From: Petrotoga mobilis SJ95
Lineage (GTDB): Bacteria; Thermotogota; Thermotogae; Petrotogales; Petrotogaceae
DNA: 64,000 bases
Assembly (NCBI RefSeq): GCF_000018605.1
Contig: NC_010003.1
Span: 1,898,501-1,962,500, forward strand
Direction: 5' to 3'
The translations under genes were made by a program, and so were the position numbers. This document shows, piece by piece, positions 63,761 through 64,000 of this stretch (within the stretch, counting starts at the first letter, position 1; every line of letters begins with the position of its first letter). The notes under the pieces were generated by a model. It worked only from the letters and a program-made list of their open reading frames with translations. It was not told the origin of the DNA and searched no databases.

Positions 63761-64000
63761 AAAAGAGTTTGCAGAAATATTGAATGAAAAGATACTCATT
63801 TTAGACGGAGGATATGGAACAGAATTTATAAAAAGAGGATATAAAAATATTCCTGCTGAGATTTTAAACATCGAATATCCAGAAGTAGTTTACAATCTAC
63901 AAAGTGAATACGTAAAATCTGGAGCAGACATTCTTTTAACTAATACTTTTAGTGGAAATCGACGAAAACTCAAAGAGCTAAATTATGAAGAAGCATTCGA
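63753..64000 (+). CDS. metH: B12-dependent methionine synthase, N-terminal part (cut by window end)
   Basis: 82 residues are visible. ILDGGYGTEFIKRGYKNIP, EVVYNLQSEYVKSGADIL and TNTFSGNRRKL match the homocysteine-binding domain. ATG 63753 (or 63750) overlaps the previous stop, with GGGTGG upstream. The frame is open at the window end. Confidence 0.93.
   Translation, partial: MNRKEFAEILNEKILILDGGYGTEFIKRGYKNIPAEILNIEYPEVVYNLQSEYVKSGADILLTNTFSGNRRKLKELNYEEAF

Overview
The window is AT-rich, densely coded bacterial DNA with many TTG and GTG starts and strong GGAGG-type ribosome sites. The gene set includes a PPi-type phosphofructokinase, a Tricorn-like protease, methionine synthase with its reactivation domain as a separate upstream gene, two-gene iron-sulfur serine dehydratase, MurJ and a lone Cas6. 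Together these suggest a Thermotogota bacterium, most likely Petrotoga or a close relative. That is a judgement from gene content; no search was run.

Bases 1-17546 are one dense plus-strand array for purine uptake and breakdown: two molybdenum-hydroxylase sets (xanthine dehydrogenase type), XdhC, 8-oxoguanine deaminase, SsnA, a P-loop NTPase, an FMN/ferredoxin protein, adenine deaminase, an AzgA-type purine permease, a MocA-like cytidylyltransferase and a FecCD-type ABC importer that may carry molybdate or tungstate. The second hydroxylase has its molybdopterin subunit split into two overlapping genes, as in Eubacterium nicotinate dehydrogenase. After a glycogen debranching enzyme (17585-19741) comes a decayed type I restriction-modification island (19799-22640). 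In it, three successive gene starts share the same stop/start hinge sequence. Next, 22825-28164 carries fhs, folD, a PatB-like lyase and sdaAA/sdaAB, the kind of C1/serine enzymes that purine-fermenting clostridia use to gain ATP. The two blocks could together form a purine fermentation route.

From 28272 to 37054 lie a phosphohexomutase, a tyrosine recombinase, an AT-rich intergenic stretch of about 770 bp, a TetR regulator, a PBP4-type carboxypeptidase and the Tricorn homolog. The minus strand from 37119 to 52004 carries pfp, cas6, an MsmX/UgpC-type ATPase, an orphan Phd antitoxin with a near-ideal self-regulated promoter, a radical SAM gene, coaX, sua5 and a pur cluster in the order purF-M-N-H-(GGDEF gene)-D. 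purF has lost its glutaminase domain. The rest holds a dipeptide/oligopeptide ABC operon (52363-57872), then murJ, upp, a 1-phosphofructokinase-type kinase and an aldo-keto reductase on the minus strand, and a NagD-like phosphatase and the methionine synthase genes on the plus strand, running off the window end.

Two sequence-level signals recur. The first is a G-rich, quadruplex-like repeat just upstream of at least six genes, always in the sense direction. The second is a set of genes whose ribosome site points to ATT or CTG instead of a standard start.
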